Position numbers and translations under genes: made by a program
Source of the DNA: Oscheius tipulae
Taxonomy: Eukaryota > Nematoda > Chromadorea > Rhabditida > Rhabditidae
Direction: 5' to 3'
DNA length: 64,000 nucleotides
NCBI GenBank assembly: GCA_037178975.1
Contig: JASJZH010000001.1
Location: 4,340,001 to 4,404,000, forward strand
Notes under the pieces: model-generated
The model's database searches: none
Told to the model about the DNA's origin: nothing
The model's input: the letters and a program-made list of their open reading frames with translations, nothing else
Part shown: piece by piece, positions 37,301 to 49,625 of the stretch
How the letters are laid out: the number at the start of each line of letters is the position of its first letter
Position numbering within the stretch: position 1 is the first letter of the stretch

Positions 37301-39263
37301 GTGCCGCTCCTTACTATCATCTCGAACTGACTCTCGACTGGATGGTCTTGACTGTCTGGAGAGGAATTCACTTTTTGAACATTGAAACTCTACCTTTCAA
37401 CCGTCGGCTTCTCAAGAGCTGTCTGTATGAGTGAAGTGGAAGCATTTTTGTCTTTGAACAGATCTCGAGGTGATCTGACAGGCGAATAGCTCCTTGACAT
37501 GTATTTTGAGGGTTCGTCCTCCATTTTTCTAGTACCGTAACCCGCTGTGGAGAATCTCGAGGTGGGCCCGTAGACTGATGACTCTCGTGAAGGGTACTGT
37601 AAGACAAATTAGCCAATTCCAGAGATAATTATTATTATTAGAAGGAGAAGGGAAAAAGAGTTACTCGAGGTGTTAAAAGAGGAAGACGCACCCCGTTTAG
37701 ATAGCTACGTAGTTGGCCAAGACTATTGTTCAGCTCATCTCCGCTCGCAGCAGACAGACTTCCTCGCCGTGACGAGGACCCTGTCCTATGTCGCGAAAAC
37801 GAAGCACCTACTTCATCTCCGTGCACGGCACGGATCCGAGAAGCCTCGGCCAAGCGCTGACGCCACGGACGCTCACACTTCAGGGTCGTTCTGAAAGCTG
37901 TCTGTCAAGAGAGTATGCGTAGCCCGAAACACCCTGTTATTTAGTAAATATTTTGATTAGAACGAGTCAGTCGAACCGATTGAACAGAAACGGGGAGGAC
38001 ACACCGGACTTACGCCAAATAGGGTGTTGAAAAGGACCATCTACAATAACGACCTTCAATATTCATAGGCTCACAATTAGTCGAGCATTGCTGTCAAGAG
38101 AGTATATCTGACTGAATTTCTACAAACTCAAATATTCTGAATATTCTGAACACAGTTACAATGACGGTACACAAAGTCGTAAGACATAAGGGCACTCTGC
38201 TAGAGGATGTTCCCAGTTTCTACAAAAAAATTTCCATCAATATAGCTTTCACAAACAGCAAATCATTTTGAACATCACGCTTAAAACTGTAGGACTCACG
38301 ACATTTGAGGCGTCGGCGACGGTGACATAATAGAGCTGCGATCCAGTGAAGAGTATCTCGCCACGGCGGGGACAGAACTTCTAGTTGGAGTCATTGAACT
38401 AGACTTTCGATATGCTGGAATCTTCTTTTTCGAATTGTGTTCTACTCCACTTACGGTAGTCATTGGACTTGTTCAGATAAGAGGAACTGGTGCTACTCTC
38501 ATACGGCTTTCGACTGTACGAGTTTTCGGCTGAAAACGGAGATATCTATTCGTGAAACCATCACAATTTTAGGGGTTCTAACAAAACTAAAGACTCTACA
38601 GCTACGGATATTTACCGTAAAGTTTGTGTGGCTCGAAGTGCTGTGAAAAGTAGCCTGAAGTTTTTGAGGAAATGGATCGAATGAACACAAACTGACTCTT
38701 ACCAGCCGGTCTCTCTCTGCTCGTCCACTTGTTGATCAGTTCCCTAGCTTCATTCCTGTACTTTTCCTTTGTGTCCCTAACTGTTGCATCAAAACGAGAG
38801 GCTCGACTACTGACCGAAGGACCCAAACTGAAAAGAGCTGAAGAGAAAAGGGAAAGCTATGACTACCTGGCAAGATCGGCCGCTGTTTTGACTGCATCGC
38901 TCGCCCCATAGCTCCTGAACCTGAGAAAATTAGAAAATCTAGAAAAGTTGAGAGATACCTGGAAGTGCGAGCTGGCGACGGAGACGAATAGCTTGGTTTT
39001 TCAAACTTGGCGGCAATTGATGAGGAATGACTCCGATAGCCACTGGACGGCTTGTTCCACCTAACAGAGTTCCAACTGAAACTATTGATTCGAAACCTCA
39101 ATCTTCCTTACCTCGTTCCATAGGTACTGGGTTCAATTGCACTGGACAGGGTCGAAAATGAAGTAGGAGTGGTTCGACCCGCTGCACTGGAAGACCATCT
39201 GGATTTGAAGTATTTGATGTCATTGGAAGGCCCATACCTTCGATGATAGTGTCCCGTACTCAT
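28363..39263 (-). CDS. Large Ser/Arg/Pro-rich scaffold-like protein, unrecognised
   Basis: One long open reading path can be followed through about 35 short exons from an ATG at 39263 (MSTGHYHRRWSSSAAGRTTP) to a stop at 28363 (ending SLFGSKKRLNG), roughly 2000 residues. Joins worked out for phase include 39263-39238, the long intron between about 38330 and 37885, the GC-AG intron 36245-36204, and short introns near 35560, 34820, 34230, 33590 and 28595. The protein is mostly low complexity: Ser/Arg-rich N-terminus, Lys-rich middle (35200-35520), a Gln/Arg coiled-coil-like exon at 31703-31485 (FKEAIDYLDQIFEDLKKE), an LD-like helix (IDALVAELEL near 29960), and a basic C-terminus (IGSFLRKIGGG). 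No catalytic domain or signal peptide is visible. It is probably a cytoskeletal or junctional scaffold, by composition only. It could be two genes; the in-frame splicing across the whole span argues for one. Confidence 0.6.
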
Positions 39264-42200
39264 CGCCCGATCTGACTCGTGGTTATTTTTCTTGGTTCAA
39301 CACTTAGTCGAGCTGCTCAACGGCGTTTTTAGGCTGAAAATGGAGGGTCAAGACTTGAATAAGTCGATGGGAAATGATATTTTTCTGGTAGAAGTTACGG
39401 ATACTTTCTGTCAAATTTCTGACTGGGAAAAAGTAGAGCGATGATAGAAACATTGACCCTATGCTTCCAAAGAAATGCACAGTTTGTTCACAAGGGAGTG
39501 ATCTAAGGAAACCCTTGAACAGTGAATGAGAAAATGAAAACTAGTTCAAATATTTTGAAAACGTGTGATTTAAAAATAGGAATCGAGAGTGGCAAAGTGG
39601 GCGAATCGACCGGGAACAGGAGGTTCGCGAAACATGTGGTCGAGGGCTCCCAGAGGACAACCTGGCATTTTCATACCTTTTCCAAGAAAAAGAAGTGTGA
39701 AGGAAGGAAAATAATGTGTTCAGAGTCGTATTTCAGAGACATTGACTGGGTAATAGGTCATGACTCAAATGTTCTGTGAGTCGCCTTTCTGTTTTAAGAG
39801 CGTGGGAATGAGAAATGACTGGACATTTTGAATATGATTCCTCATCTTACTAAAAAATTCTGATTTTGAAATAAGGATTCCCCAAAAATGGAAAGAAAAC
39901 AAGCTCTAGCGGATTTCAAATTTAATTGAAACGAACAAAGCTAAAATGAATGAGAGAAAGACGGTTAAAATAGGAGACTCGCTGGTCTCACAACTCATGG
40001 ATTGTACTGCAAAAGTTAAATTTCTGAGTCATCTATTAGAGGTTGGGACTGATAGCGACAAGTTGCTGGTCGGATAACAAAGCTTACGTAAAGGTCTGCC
40101 GTCATCCGCCAAGAACAAATACCCAGTTTTTTTGAACCAATAGGTAACCAGTACTCTTACGCCTAAATGCTGCGAGACAACAGGAAAATTAGGTGGTAAA
40201 ATCGGAGAGGAGCGAGAGCGAATTCGCCAGAAGAAATTTGATGCTTGAAACGGTGGCTGTGGACCTCGTCGTGTGGTGGGTGTAATACTTGCATGGAACA
40301 GAATATTAGAAAACTCGGCTGACTTTTTCAAGTCTCTTTGGGAAAGAATGGAAAGGTCATTGAATGACTCTCCAAGTGGGAACTGTAGAAAGGAGCTATA
40401 CATAGGCGAAAACAATTATAAGAAAGAGAGAAAGAGAAAAGTAAGACGGCTTAAATATATCTCAAAGGAACGATTTTATGGGGCTTTGGGAGTTGTCTCT
40501 GCGTTACGCAATCGTGGTCAGAACTGCTCCCCGACGGGACTTCCCGCGTCAGGTGTCACCAGCTCGCAAAACAGTTGAGTGTAATCAGCACATCCTCCAA
40601 AAGAACATGACCTAACTCTTTTTCTTCTCTACTGTAGTCTTGAAAAGGAAGACCGGGAGTCTTGGAGACTGGACATCTGGTTCGGATCAGTCGAATGGGG
40701 GAAGAGATTGACAATGCGATTCACGTAAAACTTGAGTGACAACGTTTTGAACAAAATACAAAGCAAAATACAAAGGGAAGTGCAAAAAATTTTCACCTCT
40801 TCAGTCCCGCTTATTCATCTCAAAAGTTGGAAGTTCGGTTCCCGAGCACGACAAATATTTTGCTTTGGTTCGATTCTAATTTGGATTAGCACTGGCTCAA
40901 AAGGGTGGTATCAGCTCAGTGTGGATTTTTGTGTAAGTACAGTTTCTGGGGTCTCATCACGAATGATTACCAAAATGCTGGAAACGTAATCCGAGAGTTC
41001 AAAACCAAAACCACAAGCCTTTGAGTATGCGAATCACCAAAACATTTTATGTAATAGTAAAGTGTGGAGAATGAGAGAAAAGTAAAGCGGAGAGGTAAGT
41101 AAGCACTTGGAGAACGGATTGACCCCTTGACTTGAGATCTCAAGCAGCAGACTATTGTACTGATCACCTACCTGATCACACTCTTCTTCTGCTTCCGGAT
41201 CGCCTCACTCTACGGGGTTCGTTCGCTGAAAAGATAGAGGATTGATGGAAAGAGAAAGATAGAGAGAGAGAGAGAGAAAAGTTTCCTCTTTGTGAAAAAG
41301 ACAGTGCGCCAAACCAACATCTTGAGGGCGCGCACTGGAACGCCTGTTGAGAGACATTGATTCCCACGACAATCACAAGGGGATATTCTAGAGGTCATAA
41401 GGGTACGACGAGAAAAAGGAGATGGTGGACCTCGGGGTTACACATTGGCAGTGAAGAGAATGATGGATGTGCCGGATGAAAGAGGTGTTGGACAAGTCGG
41501 ACAGCGGTTAAAATAACAATTCTGGTCAAAGGGCGGGGAACTTTAAGGGGGTCATGAATATGCACGAGAGAAGCGGAGGCCATGAAGAAAAAAATACATG
41601 TGAGGTCAGGAGGCAAACAATACACAGTCAATCCAGAGTTGACGGTACATATCATAAATCTGTGGAATGAGGCTCAGAGAGACAGTGACTTCCCGAGACT
41701 CTTATTCCCAAAGAATACGTCGCATTCTGTACTTTACAACTTTGCAAGTCGGAAAAGATATACAAGACAGTATAGGAGAACCGAATGACTACCGAAAACT
41801 AGTAAAACAGAGAAGGTGTGAGATCCTGGAGGACTAAAATATGTTTTTGTGTCCAGCAGGCGGTTACTCGAGACTTCAAGACAGCTGTCCTCTCTCCTCT
41901 GAACTTTCACAAGAGAGTACAGATACGGTGAAATAGATTAGCGGGACATAAATCAGGAAAGGTGATAAGTGAGATGGGTGGGGAGAGAGCGAGAATAATT
42001 AGGGGGAGAAAGGGCGGTTCAGATGAACCGGTCGCGCCACGTTCAATGACCTGACTGCCAGATGTAAGGGATTAATGAGGAACAAGACTCGATTGTAAAG
42101 ATATCTGGTAGGGATGTAAGTCTGTTAGAGCTACCCTCGAAAAGACACGGGAAGGAGAGAAGACGTTTGGCAGTTTGTTCGGACACGGCTATCGGACAGT

Positions 42201-42449
42201 GGCAGAGGAGACGCACCTTGCGGAAATGATCGATGCGATAGTAGAAACTTGATTGGATTAGTTGCCGACTATGACAGCTAACGTACTACTGATCGGCAGC
42301 CGGTTACAGCAAGCAGTACGGTAATTGGGGTGATAGAGCATTTGAAACATCAATTCAATTACAGGAACCTACACTTTAGAAATTACGAGGATATTCCGAA
42401 CACTCGAATCCGTATCAATGAAAAGTCAAGAAAGTCCTGAATTAGTTTG
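39264..42449. other. Intergenic, purine-rich
   Basis: No gene is supported. The stretch lies upstream of the large minus-strand gene and upstream of the plus-strand duplicated locus, so it may carry both promoters. It contains a (GA)n run at about 41261-41278. Frames such as 40029-40415 (-) show no domain. Confidence 0.45.
41261..41278. repeat. (GA)n simple repeat
   Basis: An uninterrupted AG dinucleotide run within a wider purine-rich stretch. Confidence 0.8.
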
Positions 42450-42588
42450 AATTCCGGATGACACGCCAGAACAGGGCAGGAGTTACCCAAATTAATGTCG
42501 TCTTCTACAGTCGACATGGAAGGTTTGTCGCTCTTCCACTCTATTCAACTAGAACCCTCAAGGACTACGTCGAAAGCTGGTCTTCAGG

Positions 42589-43223
42589 ATGAAGAAGAAT
42601 AGCATGGACTTTGAGAAGACAGAAATGACGGCGGAATTCGTGCGCGAGCGACAGACCTACAACGACTACAACACGACCATGACCAGACTCGTCCAGACTC
42701 TCGAGAGTATCATTCAGTCGCATCGAGAAGTTGTGAAAGAGGTTAAAGGAGGTGACGACATCGTTTATCTGGAAGACCTTAGGAAGAGGTCCAGTTGCGT
42801 CTGAACAACTACAAGAAGGAAGTAAAGAACAAATCTCTGACGATGGTGGAGGAGGTTGTATTCAGAACAGTAAAACTCGTGAGACTGAGTCAGCAGAAGA
42901 CGAGTGTTGCTCTGAATCCGTTGCGTCGCTTCGTCTTGATGGAATTTTTCCGATCTGAGCAGGCGATGGAAAAGCTCGACGAGGCGAAGAACAAGATGGA
43001 CATGACGAAGCACGAGATGAAGAACAGCAAGAACACGAGGAAGATCGGGAAGATGGCTGCTGAGTACAAGGAGAACGTGGAGAACTTTGTTGTTCACTGC
43101 ACGAGAGCCATCAAAGTGCTCGAGAAGCTGCCGGACATTCAGAAGGCACACGAGAAAGCACTTATCCAGACTCTCGAAGCTCACAGGGACTATCATAGTC
43201 AGATGGCCCAAGTCTTCAAGTAG
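42589..43223 (+). CDS. BAR-domain-like helical protein (partial model)
   Basis: The frame starts MKKNSMDFEKTEMTAEFVRE and continues as long amphipathic helices (YNDYNTTMTRLVQTLESIIQ; ALIQTLEAHRDYHSQMAQVF) to a stop at 43221. A 41-nt GT-AG intron at about 42742-42782 restores frame (joining to EEVQLRLNNYKK). A second intron probably lies between about 42868 and 42962. The three-helix pattern ending in a Tyr-His pair resembles BAR domains of the endophilin/amphiphysin group, which sense or make membrane curvature; this is a fold-level guess without a conserved signature. The same locus has the duplicated leader just upstream, so this may be an internal part of that gene and not a separate one. 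Confidence 0.45.
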
Positions 43224-43278
43224 AAATTCTTTTGAATGAATGATCAGTAAAAACTTCGAAAGTTGCTACAACTTCTAA

Positions 43279-44006
43279 ATGACTGACGACTTGTTGGAGT
43301 TTGACTTGGGCGGTGGGAAAACTACTCGTGTTCCGAAGAAAGACATCTTCGCCAGAACCTCGGTTAGTTGTCATTCTCTCCTAGTTCTAATGAATCCTAG
43401 ATATCCTCAACTCTTCCCGTCTATGCGGACAGAATGGGAATCGATGAGATCATGGAGAAGACCCAACTGGGATACGACAGCTATCAACCAGCGACAGAAG
43501 AAGAGTTCCAATGTTGCCTGGAGATGCTCAACATTGCCTCTGTCGCTCCCTCTATCAATCCACAGAAGCTGCTTGAATGGATTCTTACCCATACGAACTT
43601 GGCAACTCTGTGGCCAGCTGCTTTGACTCGTCTCTACCAGAATCTACCCACTCTAGCCAGTCTCGTCGACGAGAGACGTCTTTTTCAGAACCTTTTCAAC
43701 TGGATCAATTGTGTTGAGCCGACGGACAAGGACTTGTGGAGTGTGCTGAACTCTCTTCCCAAGGTCGGCCGATTTCGTCAATCGTTTCCATTCCCGTATC
43801 AAGACGGTCTAGTCGATGGCGAAGTGGGGGAGATGTACTTTGTGAACATTCTGGGAAGCAGATACGAGAAGACGTGGAATCTGTGGCTGAAGACCAAGGC
43901 TCGAGAAAATCGAAAGAAGATGCTCTACGAACTGGAGGAAGGAGTCAACATTCGAGAACGTTCTCTCCTGGACAGTCTCTATCAGAGTGCTATCTCGGGG
44001 AGTTAA
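43279..44006 (+). CDS. Unrecognised protein, longer copy of duplicated gene
   Basis: Exons 43279-43362 and 43401-44006 give 229 residues beginning MTDDLLEFDLGGGKTTRVPK. The body is helical and soluble: MGIDEIMEKTQLGYDSYQPA, INPQKLLEWILTHTNLATLW, FNWINCVEPTDKDLWSVLNS, then a basic helix near the end. I do not recognise the family. Copy 1 (19661-20541, inverted) encodes most of the same protein but lacks the THTNLATLW to RRLFQ segment. The stop after SAISGS is created by a deletion relative to copy 1; beyond it the old reading frame continues to about 44110 (KMDILQKVLKAPLIKLKN). Copy 2 may therefore also be truncated. Confidence 0.5.
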
Positions 44007-44177
44007 CCAAGTCATCGCTCTGCCTGTCCGTTCGACGAAGATGGACATTCTGCAGAAGGTACTGAAGGCGCCCTTGATCAAGCTCAAGAACAGGTTGGCG
44101 AGGCATCATTAGACATTTATGCAAATAGAGTATGAACCCGTAGTTAATAGCACAAAAATTGAACCGCGTTTCTCTCT

Positions 44178-47100
44178 CTATAGACAGCTCTCCTTTTCCA
44201 CCTCTTCCGACTCTTCCTGAATCTTTCGAAGCACAGAGTCCTGTTTTTTGAACTGAGGACCATCGTTGTAGTATTCCTGCTCCTTTGCAGTCTTCGTATC
44301 ATTGTAGTACTCCATTTCTATAAGCGCTGAAGCTTTTTTGTTTATGGTCGAGACCAAACCTACCAGTGTTCCCATTTTCGTTGACCACTACCGGAGTGTA
44401 GAGGATCGCCTGTTGCTCATGGAACTTCGAATCAGGGATGAGATAGTTGTCCTCGGTACCGATTGATACTGACTTGTTGAGTATATCTAGACAAATGTGA
44501 TTGGTTGAATCTTGCTTCTATGGAAATTCAGACTTTCGTTTTTGCTAACAATGGTTGACATATGAACTTGCTCTGTATGCCTAATAAACCCTTTTCCATC
44601 ATAGGCTTCCCCTGTCTTCTAAAATACTCACACGGTCTAGCCACCGGATCCGTGTGATATCGATGGGAAACTGAACTGGTCGAGGTCGAGTGCCGTGTTC
44701 CTCTCGTGGTCGGCTGTCCAACAAGAGAGTCCGTGTCCTGACCATGGTTGTCGAAATAGTTTAACGGATCCTCGACATCGTCCCAACACTCGTCCATCAT
44801 AATCTCCCTCAATTCTTTCTGCTGGTCGAGGTCGTCGTCGCAGATTGAAGAAATGCCAGCCAGGTTCTGGGATTTTACATTGTGGATTCCGAAACTTTCT
44901 TACCTCGAGAACAAAGCAATTGGGTGTCTTACAGAACTCCTTGAATCGGTCATAGAGTACGGCAAACGTCGGTCGAGAATCCGGGGTGACCATCCAGCAC
45001 TGTAGAAGAATGTGCCACAGCTGAGTGGAACAGTTGTTCGGCTGAGAAAGTCGTCGACCATCGTTGAGAAATTCCTTGATGGATTTCGGATCCATTCCTT
45101 GGTAGGGATGCAATCCAAAGGTCAGAATCTCCCAGCAGGTCACTCCATAAGACCAGACATCGCTCTGACTGGTGTAGGTAAAGTACTCCCAGACCTCTGG
45201 CGGAACCCATTTCACCGGAATCTTTCCCTGCTCCATCTTGATCTCATTCTCTCCATAGGAGATGAACTTTGAGAGACCGAAGTCCGTCACTTCGACATGG
45301 TCGATCTTCTTGACCAGCACATTGCGAGCTGAAAATTAATACAGTGAGAAGAAGAGTCATTGAAACTAACCGGCAAGATCTCGATGGATCAGATTGTGCT
45401 CTTGGAGATACTTCATTCCCTGCAACGTTACTTTTTATCAACCGTTGTAATGTATTCTGTGCGGCATAGCAGTCTAGCTGTCTAACTGTGTTTATGGACC
45501 GAAGCAGCAACTGCTTCAGAAATGATGGAACGACTCAGGCTGTCTAAGAACAAAAAACTAACCGATGCGATTTGGTAACAGTAGAGAAGAAGATGTTTGC
45601 CCATCAAACTCTCCTTGTGTTTTCGTACAAAGCTCAGGAGATTTCCCAGGGGACGAAGGAGAGTGACCAGTTCGATTCCATCGTCTCGGAAACAGACTCC
45701 AATGAGGCGGAGCAGATGTTGATGCCGGAGCTGGGCCATCTTGGCAGCCTCGTCCAGCATGGCACTCTCCTCTTGAGCCTTCAGTTTGCCCACAGCGCTA
45801 ACCTTGATGGCTACTGGAACCTTCTTCTTGTTGGTGGTTCCTCTCGGATAGTAGTAGCCCTAGAAAGTTTTTTCGGGTTGGTAAAACAGAAAGATCTACA
45901 GCATAGACGATTCCAAAAGCCCCGTTTCCTAGCTTGATGTTCTTGTTCTGGAGTTCCGTGCGGGAAATGAGGTTCACCCGGGCCATGTTGGGGCGGGCCG
46001 AAGTCACTGCGATCTGAAAATTGTCTTTACTATGAATTATTGCCTAGTAAGTTCAATTCATCTTCTACTCAGTCGGAGTTAGTATCGAAAAAAAACTGCA
46101 GTCTTAGCTTGTTCCAAGCTGCATCCAACTATAGTTATTGTCGCTCACCTCTTCCGGAATGTCAGCCAGATTTTCGTTTCGGACCTTCTCCAACTTCCTT
46201 CCCAGTCTTCTACACTTGTAGATAATTATGATAATGATCAGTACAACAGCTAGACCGACTGTCAATGAGGTTACAGTAGCTACAGTTCGTCTCCTGTTCC
46301 TGATAGCGTTGAGATCTTCTTCCGAACAGATTGTCTTCCCGTTCATCTCTCCCAGAAAAGGCTTTTCTTCTGGACACTTGTTCACGCATTGCTGAAAGTT
46401 GAAGTATAAAACTTGAAAGTGATCATACTTCAGTTTCGTTGAGGACAGCCGAAGCATATGCACATTTCTGGCAGTCGGTTGCCAGAGGACCAGTACAGCC
46501 GTGATTGTGGTCACAGTTGTTGTTGCACCTACGACAGACCCCCGGCTTTCCTTCTTCCCGCTCTTCGGAAACGTAAAAGAACTCAGGACATTGACGACCA
46601 CATACGCGTTTGCCGTTGATCTCGAGCACGTAGTCCTGGATTCATTTCACCACTTTTCCTAAGTCGCTTACTTTGCAAAGACAGCTATTAGCCTCCACGC
46701 CAGCCGCTGTACAGTTGAGACACGCATCGTCGCATACCGAGCAATGAGCTGTTTCCACTCCGTCCACTGGAGTTATGGAGAGGTAATGATGGGTAATGTT
46801 TTGGCAGATATTGTTTCCTGGATATTGATCTGTGTAGAGACATTTATCAACCTAAATGAGTTATTTTTTCTTGTCGTTAGACGAGTTCTAACCTGTCCGT
46901 CCTTGTCCAGTAGGGCGAATCGGCACATGGTACAGCCTCCCTCTCCCACATGGTTTTTAGGACCGGTGCATCTGAACAAAGTCTATAGAACTGAAGAGGA
47001 GTGAGGACTCACCCAAGCTCGTAGCAGCTGTCATCACACGGGTAGCACTTTCCTTCCTGCTCGTAGTGTCTCTTACTGCACTGATCCAAACAGGTGAGGC

Positions 47101-49625
47101 GTTCGTTCTGCCACAGTTCAAAGTTCTTGCAGGTAGTACAGTCGGACTTTTTCGGACCTTTGCACGTTTCGCACGTCTCGAAACAGGGCTTGCATTCGCG
47201 AGTGTCTTCGTCCTTAAAGTATCCAATTGTGGGACAGTCATCCACACAAGTATCGTTCATCTTCCAAGAGGCACATTTCACGCACATTTCTGAAAATTCA
47301 GATTAGTTTTTGGTCTCGTAACGAAACGCACTAGGTCCCATCCCCCAGCAGCCATCCTTTTCACTACATTCTTTATCGCATTCCTTCTTTCGTCTCTCTG
47401 AAAGTTTGTCACTTTTCAGCTCTAGACAAAAAACTACTGCAAGTATCGGCGCCCATGTTGGAGGTAATGACGGCAAAGGAATGTCTGGAGATGATTGTCG
47501 TGTTCCACCTGATGGTCGAGGCGAAACAAAGGGCATGATTTTCTCGAATGAACACGTCTCCTGCCTTGATTTTCTTCAACTTCGTCAAGCCCAGTTCTCG
47601 GAGATTGTCGTTTTGCGCAATGACAAGGGCATGCTTCTCTCTGAAATCTCTCAATCCTTCAACCTTTCTGGGTTCTTACACGTCCAGAGCCCTTCCCTCA
47701 ATGACTTCGAGATTCTCCAAAAAGCTCATGTTGGTCGGAGAGACTGTCGACGTGACCATATAGACAAAGTCCGAGACGATGCGAACGGTTCGAAGCACTG
47801 CCAAGTCGGCGGCCGTGTACGAGGTTTGAGGTCTAAGTTGTTTGAGTACCATAAAAATATAATTACTTACGTCTGCATGAGAGGTCCGGTAATCTTCAAA
47901 AAGCCGTTGATTACTTCACAGCCTTTGAGTGAGGCCAAGATTTCTCTAGTCAATGGAGCGTCGACTTCACAAGCTGAAAAGCATGTGGTTGATCTCTTGT
48001 ACCATCTCGCACAATCGAATTGTAAGCCACAAACTAAATAAAGTTCCAGCTTACCTTTCGGACATCCCTCGGGCGGACATTTTTCGCAAAGTCTCGTGTC
48101 CTTGTTCACATCATGATACAAGCCTTTCCCGCACTGTCGAACACACTCCCCGTCTTCTATGAGCATATTAGCTGAGTTTCAGAAAGTTGTACAAAAAGAA
48201 AGATTGCTACTTGAGCACTGTTTGACACAGTAACGGTCGTCCGCGTAGGTTCCAGCCGGATTCTCGACCATCAGGGATTTCGCCTTGTCGCGGATTTTCA
48301 GAGGAGGGCACCGCTCAACACAGGAATTGTTCAGTTTGTAGTGTTTGCAAGCGACACAGTCAGTGTCAAGACTCCCAGTACAGCCACCCTCGCAGGCAGA
48401 ATGACAACACTTGTAGGCATTTTCCGTATTGTTGAAGTAACACTGTGGAGCGGATGGCTGTCCAAACGAATCAGTTCTACCACACTGCTCTGAGCAGGGA
48501 GTACGGTAGACTGAATACTGATTAGCATAAAAAAGGAGCTTCTCTACCTGACTGACAATGGGTAAGCATCTTTCCCCAGCAGTATCCAGTAGTACAGTTC
48601 TCGTGACATTGTGTGATCTCGGTGTAGGCGTCACAGTCACGGAAGGCATCGTGACCGGCTTTCAGTCGGCTCGGGTCCATATTTATGAGCTGAACTTGAT
48701 TTTGGTTTTGTAAAAATGATTAGAACCTCATTCCAGTTGACCTTGTCCCTCAAGAAACAGAGATAGGTATTGTTTTCGATGAGGACGTCGCCGCTGTGGA
48801 CAGCTTTATTTAGTTTTCACATACTTCAAAGAAGTAACTCACTCTTCAACTTGGGCATATGAATCTCCTTCAGCTGATGATTACCACTGATTATCAGAGC
48901 TGCTCCAGTGCTACCAGCATGGTCTTCGAACTTTTTGTCGCCCCAGACGATCTTGAGGTTTGGGAACCGGAGAGTGTCCATGTCGACATTGTAGATCAGT
49001 AGATAGCCCTTGATCTGGAACTCTTGATTCTTTTCGACACCTGATTAACAGTACCTCCTCGATGTGCTGGAAGATGTTAAGCTTTTCCGAGAGGGAGACG
49101 TTCGAATTCCGAATAGTTTCTCTCGTGAGATGAGTGATTTCGAGGTTGCCTCTGACGCGGGTACAGTTCTCGTACATGTTCTGAGATGAAATGTTGAAAA
49201 ATAGGTTGGAATTCTTACGCGCAGGTCCTCAATCCGATCATTTCCAGCCATTGTCCGACCATTGTATGTTCCGGAGCAGACTGAAAGAGATGACGTTTTA
49301 ATAATAATGAGAGAATATGGGTGGACACAGGTAAACTGAACAAATAAATCGGTGTTGATAAATCTTGTCAAGACATTTGTGGGTTCAGGATGAGATTTTA
49401 AAGTCTCACGATGTTTTGCTAATTTGTGCAGCAGTTCAAAAACTACAATTTTCTATAACTTCACAAAAGCTGGAAAATGCCATCTCAATTTCGAAAATCA
49501 GGTCTTAACCTACCACAATCAGCGCCGCCAGTCTTACAGTCGGGTGACCGAAGATAAGTAGCTTGTAGTAAAAGTAGTCTCACAAAAAGACAGAGGATAA
49601 TGAGCGCCAGAGGCGCCGAAGTCAT
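44178..49625 (-). CDS. let-23: EGF receptor tyrosine kinase, LET-23 type
   Basis: This is a single-pass receptor for EGF-like ligands signalling to Ras. The signal peptide is MTSAPLALIILCLFVRLLLL. Early exons are 49625-49514, 49280-49219, 49180-49055, 49014-48843, 48803-48727 and 48689 onward. The ectodomain alternates L domains (NLEITHLTRETI; LDVQEPRKVEGL) with long furin-like Cys-rich blocks (GYCWG, EMCVKCASW, CFETCETCKG, CHSACEGGCTG). The transmembrane helix is VATVTSLTVGLAVVLIIIII. The kinase keeps the Gly loop LGNGAFGIVYAG, VAIK (PVAIKV), HRDLAARN, DFG (VTDFGLSKF) and WVPPEVW. The tail carries two YYND sites (Grb2/SEM-5 type pYxN) and ends ESCL, a class I PDZ ligand comparable to the C-terminus through which LET-23 binds LIN-7. 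Tail exons are joined by GT-AG introns at 44640-44490 and 44365-44320. The 3' end converges on the duplicated locus at 44139. Confidence 0.94.

Larger units (their letters stand above)
42450..44139 (+). repeat. Copy 2 of the inverted duplication
   Basis: The outer parts (about 42450-42590 and 43415-44139) match copy 1 at 20541-19661 in inverted orientation. The middle (about 42600-43400) is unique to this copy. Copy 2 has lost about 60 bases near 44003 relative to copy 1, which brings in an early stop. The shared 3' flank ends at TATGAACCC (44139 here, 19661 there). Confidence 0.8.

Noticed and set aside
37890-38110. Repeated CTGTCAAGAGAGTAT near two candidate acceptors, suggesting an alternative micro-exon
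   Set aside because: The possible 16-nt exon leads to a frame with an early stop after the next join, so it is not supported.
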